This document shows, piece by piece, positions 61,788 to 64,000 of a stretch of 64,000 nt of DNA. Both the position numbers and the translations under genes were made by a program. The notes beneath the pieces were generated by a model, which was not told where the DNA came from, made no database searches, and was given only the letters and a program-made list of their open reading frames with translations. The stretch lies in NCBI GenBank assembly GCA_947500295.1, contig CANMRM010000001.1, positions 372,001-436,000 on the forward strand, in the 5' to 3' direction. The stretch is from an uncultured Kordiimonas sp. (lineage in GTDB: Bacteria > Pseudomonadota > Alphaproteobacteria > Sphingomonadales > Kordiimonadaceae). Each line of letters begins with the position of its first letter. Position 1 is the stretch's first letter.

Positions 61788-62360
61788 TTAGCCAGCGACC
61801 TGGGCGTCAACACAGTCCTTCAGCAACGACCGTGTATTTTCCAAGTGTGATTCGTCATCTGTAGCGACGGCCAGCACCATGGCACCTTGCAGCGCGCTTA
61901 TGATGTGCGCAGCAAGCTTGTCGGCCTTGCTGGCTGACAGGGAAGATGAAAGCGCGGAAGCAGTCCATCCGACAACATTCTTGAAGAAACGCTCTACTTC
62001 AGCTGCGACGTCCTCGGGCAGGTCACGTGCTTCTGCGCCCAGCTGGCAACACAGGCAAACACTGTCGCCGTCTTTTAGTGCGGCTGCATAGGTGTCGAAC
62101 AGCAACTGCAGCTTGGAAGCCATTGAACGCTGGTCCTTTGGGTCGCCGAGTGCGTCCATGATTCGCTCCCGGTACCGGGCAACTACGGCCTGACCCAGGT
62201 CAGCTTTGGCAGGAAAGTGGTAGTGGACGCTGGCGCTTTTTACGCCAACAGCTGTTGCAAGATCACGGAAGCTGATCGCGTCGAAACCACCCTTGCGCAT
62301 ATGGTTTTCCGCCACATCCAGTATTTGTGATGCCTTTGGCGAATAGCTGTTTTTGTTCAT
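61788..62360 (-). CDS. TetR/AcrR-family repressor
   Basis: The 190-residue protein has the N-terminal helix-turn-helix (QILDVAENHMRKGGFDAISF, then RDLATAVGVKSASVHYHFPA) and a helical ligand domain. It has a Cys-rich turn (SVCLCCQLGAEA) in the position often seen in electrophile-sensing members of the YxaF/LmrA group. The ATG at 62360 is chosen. It is divergent from the glutathione transferase, with operators overlapping both promoters. Confidence 0.92.
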   Translation of the reverse strand: MNKNSYSPKASQILDVAENHMRKGGFDAISFRDLATAVGVKSASVHYHFPAKADLGQAVVARYRERIMDALGDPKDQRSMASKLQLLFDTYAAALKDGDSVCLCCQLGAEARDLPEDVAAEVERFFKNVVGWTASALSSSLSASKADKLAAHIISALQGAMVLAVATDDESHLENTRSLLKDCVDAQVAG

Positions 62361-62388
62361 TTCCAAACCTTCTGCGACCTCGGGTCGA

Positions 62389-62457
62389 CTATCTATCGAA
62401 AGATAGGTGTTGACAAGAGGAAATCGTTCTGCCAGTTGTCTACCTATCGATAGATAG
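62389..62457. promoter_or_regulatory. Divergent promoter with two 18-bp TetR operator candidates
   Basis: Two 18-mers of form CTAxCT-N6-AGATAG match at 16 of 18 positions: 62389-62406 and 62440-62457. The first overlaps a -10-like GATAGT of the tetR-side promoter (-35 TTGTCA), the second lies between TTGTCT (62436) and TATTTA (62458) of the GST-side promoter. This is the standard layout of a self-repressing TetR and its target. Confidence 0.8.
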
Positions 62458-62494
62458 TATTTAACAACAGTTATTCAAGAACAAGGACTCAGAG

Positions 62495-63121
62495 ATGAAA
62501 ATTTATGACATGAAAGGCCTCCCCAACCCGACTCGCGTTCGCTTGGCCCTTGCTGAAAAAGGCTTGCAGGACAGGGTGGAGTTCGTCCCGGTGAATATTA
62601 TGGTAGGCGAGCACCGCACGCCGGAGTTCCTGAAGATAAACCCGTCGGCCGCCGTTCCCGTGCTCGAGCTGGAAGATGGCACGATACTGTCAGAATGCAG
62701 CGCAATCACCGAATATTTGGACCATGTGGCAGGTGAGCCTGAGTTGACGGGGAAGGACGCAAGGGAGCGCGGCATCATCCATATGACCCAACGCAAGGTG
62801 GAAGACGGTTTGCTCGATGCAGTTGGCAACTATTTCCACTATGCAACCGAAGGGCTTGGTCCTGACCTCGAAGAGTATCAGAACAAAGACTTTGGTGATC
62901 GCCGTAAGGCCATTGCTCTGAAGACCATGGCCTGGATGGACGCGAGGCTCGCTGACAAGCCGTTTCTCACTGGCGATCGGTTGACAGTTGCGGACATCAC
63001 AGCGTTTGCTGGATTTGCATTTGCTGACTTTGCTGGCATTGAAACGCCGACGCATCTAAAAAATGTCGCAGCCTGGAAGACCCGGATGGGCGAACGCCCC
63101 AGTGTCGCTGCGCTCAACTGA
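62495..63121 (+). CDS. Glutathione S-transferase
   Basis: The 208-residue protein has the thioredoxin-like N-terminal domain (KIYDMKGLPNPTRVRLALAE with the usual Ser/Asn replaced by Asn-Pro region, NPSAAVPVLELEDG, LSECSAITEYLD) and an all-helical C-terminal domain. It belongs to the bacterial general GST group. AAGGACTCAGAG precedes the ATG. It is under the divergent TetR, so it may act in the removal of the same electrophile that the repressor senses. Confidence 0.9.
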   Translation: MKIYDMKGLPNPTRVRLALAEKGLQDRVEFVPVNIMVGEHRTPEFLKINPSAAVPVLELEDGTILSECSAITEYLDHVAGEPELTGKDARERGIIHMTQRKVEDGLLDAVGNYFHYATEGLGPDLEEYQNKDFGDRRKAIALKTMAWMDARLADKPFLTGDRLTVADITAFAGFAFADFAGIETPTHLKNVAAWKTRMGERPSVAALN

Positions 63122-63150
63122 GGAATTCGCAATGATTGCGCTAGGTTACT

Positions 63151-63170
63151 GGTGGGCCGTCGGGCCCACC
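63151..63170 (+). repeat. Hairpin between the GST and cupin genes
   Basis: Eight-bp stem GGTGGGCC / GGCCCACC with a GTCG loop, and no T-tract; the cupin ribosome-binding site (AAAGGAGGG) begins three bases later. It could be a transcript-processing or translation-tuning element rather than a terminator. Confidence 0.55.
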
Positions 63171-63186
63171 CCCAAAGGAGGGTGAA

Positions 63187-63861
63187 ATGGAAATCAACGC
63201 TGACTTTGACGCTCGCGCTGTCGTACACAGCGAGCAATTGGAATGGGTCAACTCGCCAATGAAAGGCGTGAGCCGCCGCATGTTGGACCGCATCGGGGAT
63301 GAAGTCGCTCGGGCAACCACTATTGTTCGCTATGACCCCGGCAGTCATTTCTCGGCCCACACCCATACGGGCGGTGAGGAATTTGTTGTGCTTGAAGGTG
63401 TGTTCCAGGACGAGCACGGTGATTTTCCGGCAGGCAGTTATGTGCGCAACCCGCCGACATCCAGCCACACACCCCGTTCCGAACCCGGCGCGGAGATTTT
63501 TGTCAAGCTCTGGCAATTTGATATGGCTGATCGCACCCACGTCAACATCAGGATGGACGACGGTGAGTTTGTCGCCGCCGGTGACAGGAACGGCGTTGAG
63601 GTCAAGCCGCTGTATAGCGACAACCGCGAAAATGTCCGTCTCGAACGCTGGGCTGCCGGTGCCACAGTAACCATCGATACAGAAGGCGGTGCCGAGTTTC
63701 TTGTTCTTGACGGAAATTTTGTGGAATCGGGTGAAACCTTCTCAAAACATAGTTGGCTTCGAGTGCCCAAAGGCTACGACCTGTCAATTACCAGCGATGA
63801 CGGGGCCCTGGTCTGGATAAAAACCGGCCACCTCCGTTATGTGACCAAACCGACTGCATGA
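63187..63861 (+). CDS. ChrR-type double cupin protein without anti-sigma domain
   Basis: The 224-residue protein has two cupin halves; the first contains the metal site HFSAHTHTGGEEFVVLEGVF (HxHxxGxEE) and YVRNPPTSSHTPRSEPG, typical of the C-terminal cupin of ChrR anti-sigma factors. The ZAD zinc domain of ChrR, which binds the sigma factor, is absent. The second half (about 115-224) lacks the histidine motif. It may be a dioxygenase-like enzyme or a stress sensor; it shares an operon with GST. Confidence 0.85.
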   Translation: MEINADFDARAVVHSEQLEWVNSPMKGVSRRMLDRIGDEVARATTIVRYDPGSHFSAHTHTGGEEFVVLEGVFQDEHGDFPAGSYVRNPPTSSHTPRSEPGAEIFVKLWQFDMADRTHVNIRMDDGEFVAAGDRNGVEVKPLYSDNRENVRLERWAAGATVTIDTEGGAEFLVLDGNFVESGETFSKHSWLRVPKGYDLSITSDDGALVWIKTGHLRYVTKPTA

Positions 63862-63887
63862 AGTGTGGGCGGTGCGCGCACCTGCAG

Positions 63888-64000
63888 CTAACCGCTGGCT
63901 TCGCACCATTTGACGCACAAAGCCTTGTCCTTGAACGGGTGAACGGAAAAGCTGCAAATCAGGTACGGTGAGGTTGGTGTGTCGTCATGATTGAATATAC
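63888..64000 (-). CDS. Possible C-terminus of a gene continuing beyond the window
   Basis: An open frame on the minus strand from the window edge to TAG reads 36 residues ending YLICSFSVHPFKDKALCVKW, then CEASG. It has a plausible composition but is too short to classify, and the other frames have stops here. It may be noise. Confidence 0.35.
   Translation of the reverse strand, partial: IFNHDDTPTSPYLICSFSVHPFKDKALCVKWCEASG

Overview
The window is a typical stretch of alphaproteobacterial chromosome at moderately high GC. The strongest evidence is the order FYDLN zinc-ribbon protein (divergent) / aroA / cmk / rpsA / ihfB / lapA-like / pyrF at 55.0-61.8 kb. OlsB (ornithine lipid), DUF6460-like and SDHAF4/DUF1674 proteins, infC and thrS without rpmI-rplT, and an rsmB-rpe-heparinase-like-purH operon point the same way. 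Many secreted amidohydrolases, an RND lipid-type exporter and DUF6445-like proteins suggest an aquatic, peptide-scavenging lineage; Kordiimonadales or a neighbour is a guess. I see no insertion sequence, CRISPR array, integrase or phage gene.

Layout. 0-2.7 kb: a truncated membrane-anchored XRE regulator and an ECF41 sigma operon with a near-perfect ECF41 promoter. 2.7-5.5 kb: thrS and infC; infC appears to start at AUA and to have its own promoter followed by a terminator-like hairpin. 5.5-8 kb: ABHD10-like hydrolase, nth, and two paralogous tiny secreted proteins. 8-10.3 kb: egtB-egtD (ergothioneine). 10.4-13.8 kb: a secreted amidohydrolase and three tandem DUF6445-like oxygenase-fold genes. 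13.8-20.2 kb: GNAT, HIT, and the rsmB-rpe-heparinase-like-purH operon. 20.3-24.7 kb: thioesterase-like protein, AmpG-like permease, olsB behind a nested palindrome, and a LysR/SnoaL pair. 24.7-34.4 kb: membrane and housekeeping genes (DUF938, CysZ/EI24-like, PfkB kinase, htpX, CPBP protease, a 56-codon SDHAF4 gene missed by length cut-offs, a 587-residue helical protein of unknown function, MFS, SDR).

34.5-39.2 kb: an amidohydrolase plus membrane-AraC cassette lies between an intact yjbQ and a copy of the last nine codons of yjbQ, as left by insertion at the 3' end of a gene. 39.3-43.1 kb: two divergent SPOR-domain proteins and a ParA/ribbon-helix-helix pair. 43.3-48.4 kb: glycosyltransferase, a 1113-residue beta-propeller/amidohydrolase fusion, DUF427. 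48.4-54 kb: RND exporter, LolA-like carrier and outer-membrane barrel operon with a divergent LysR gene and a palindromic operator. 54.8 kb: tRNA-Ala(GGC). 55-61.8 kb: the conserved core cluster, interrupted by an antisense VOC gene between aroA and cmk. 61.8-64 kb: TetR, glutathione transferase and a ChrR-type cupin, with two matching 18-bp operator candidates in the divergent promoter.

Gene starts were chosen by Shine-Dalgarno spacing and family length. No database search was run: family names are recognition from the protein sequence.
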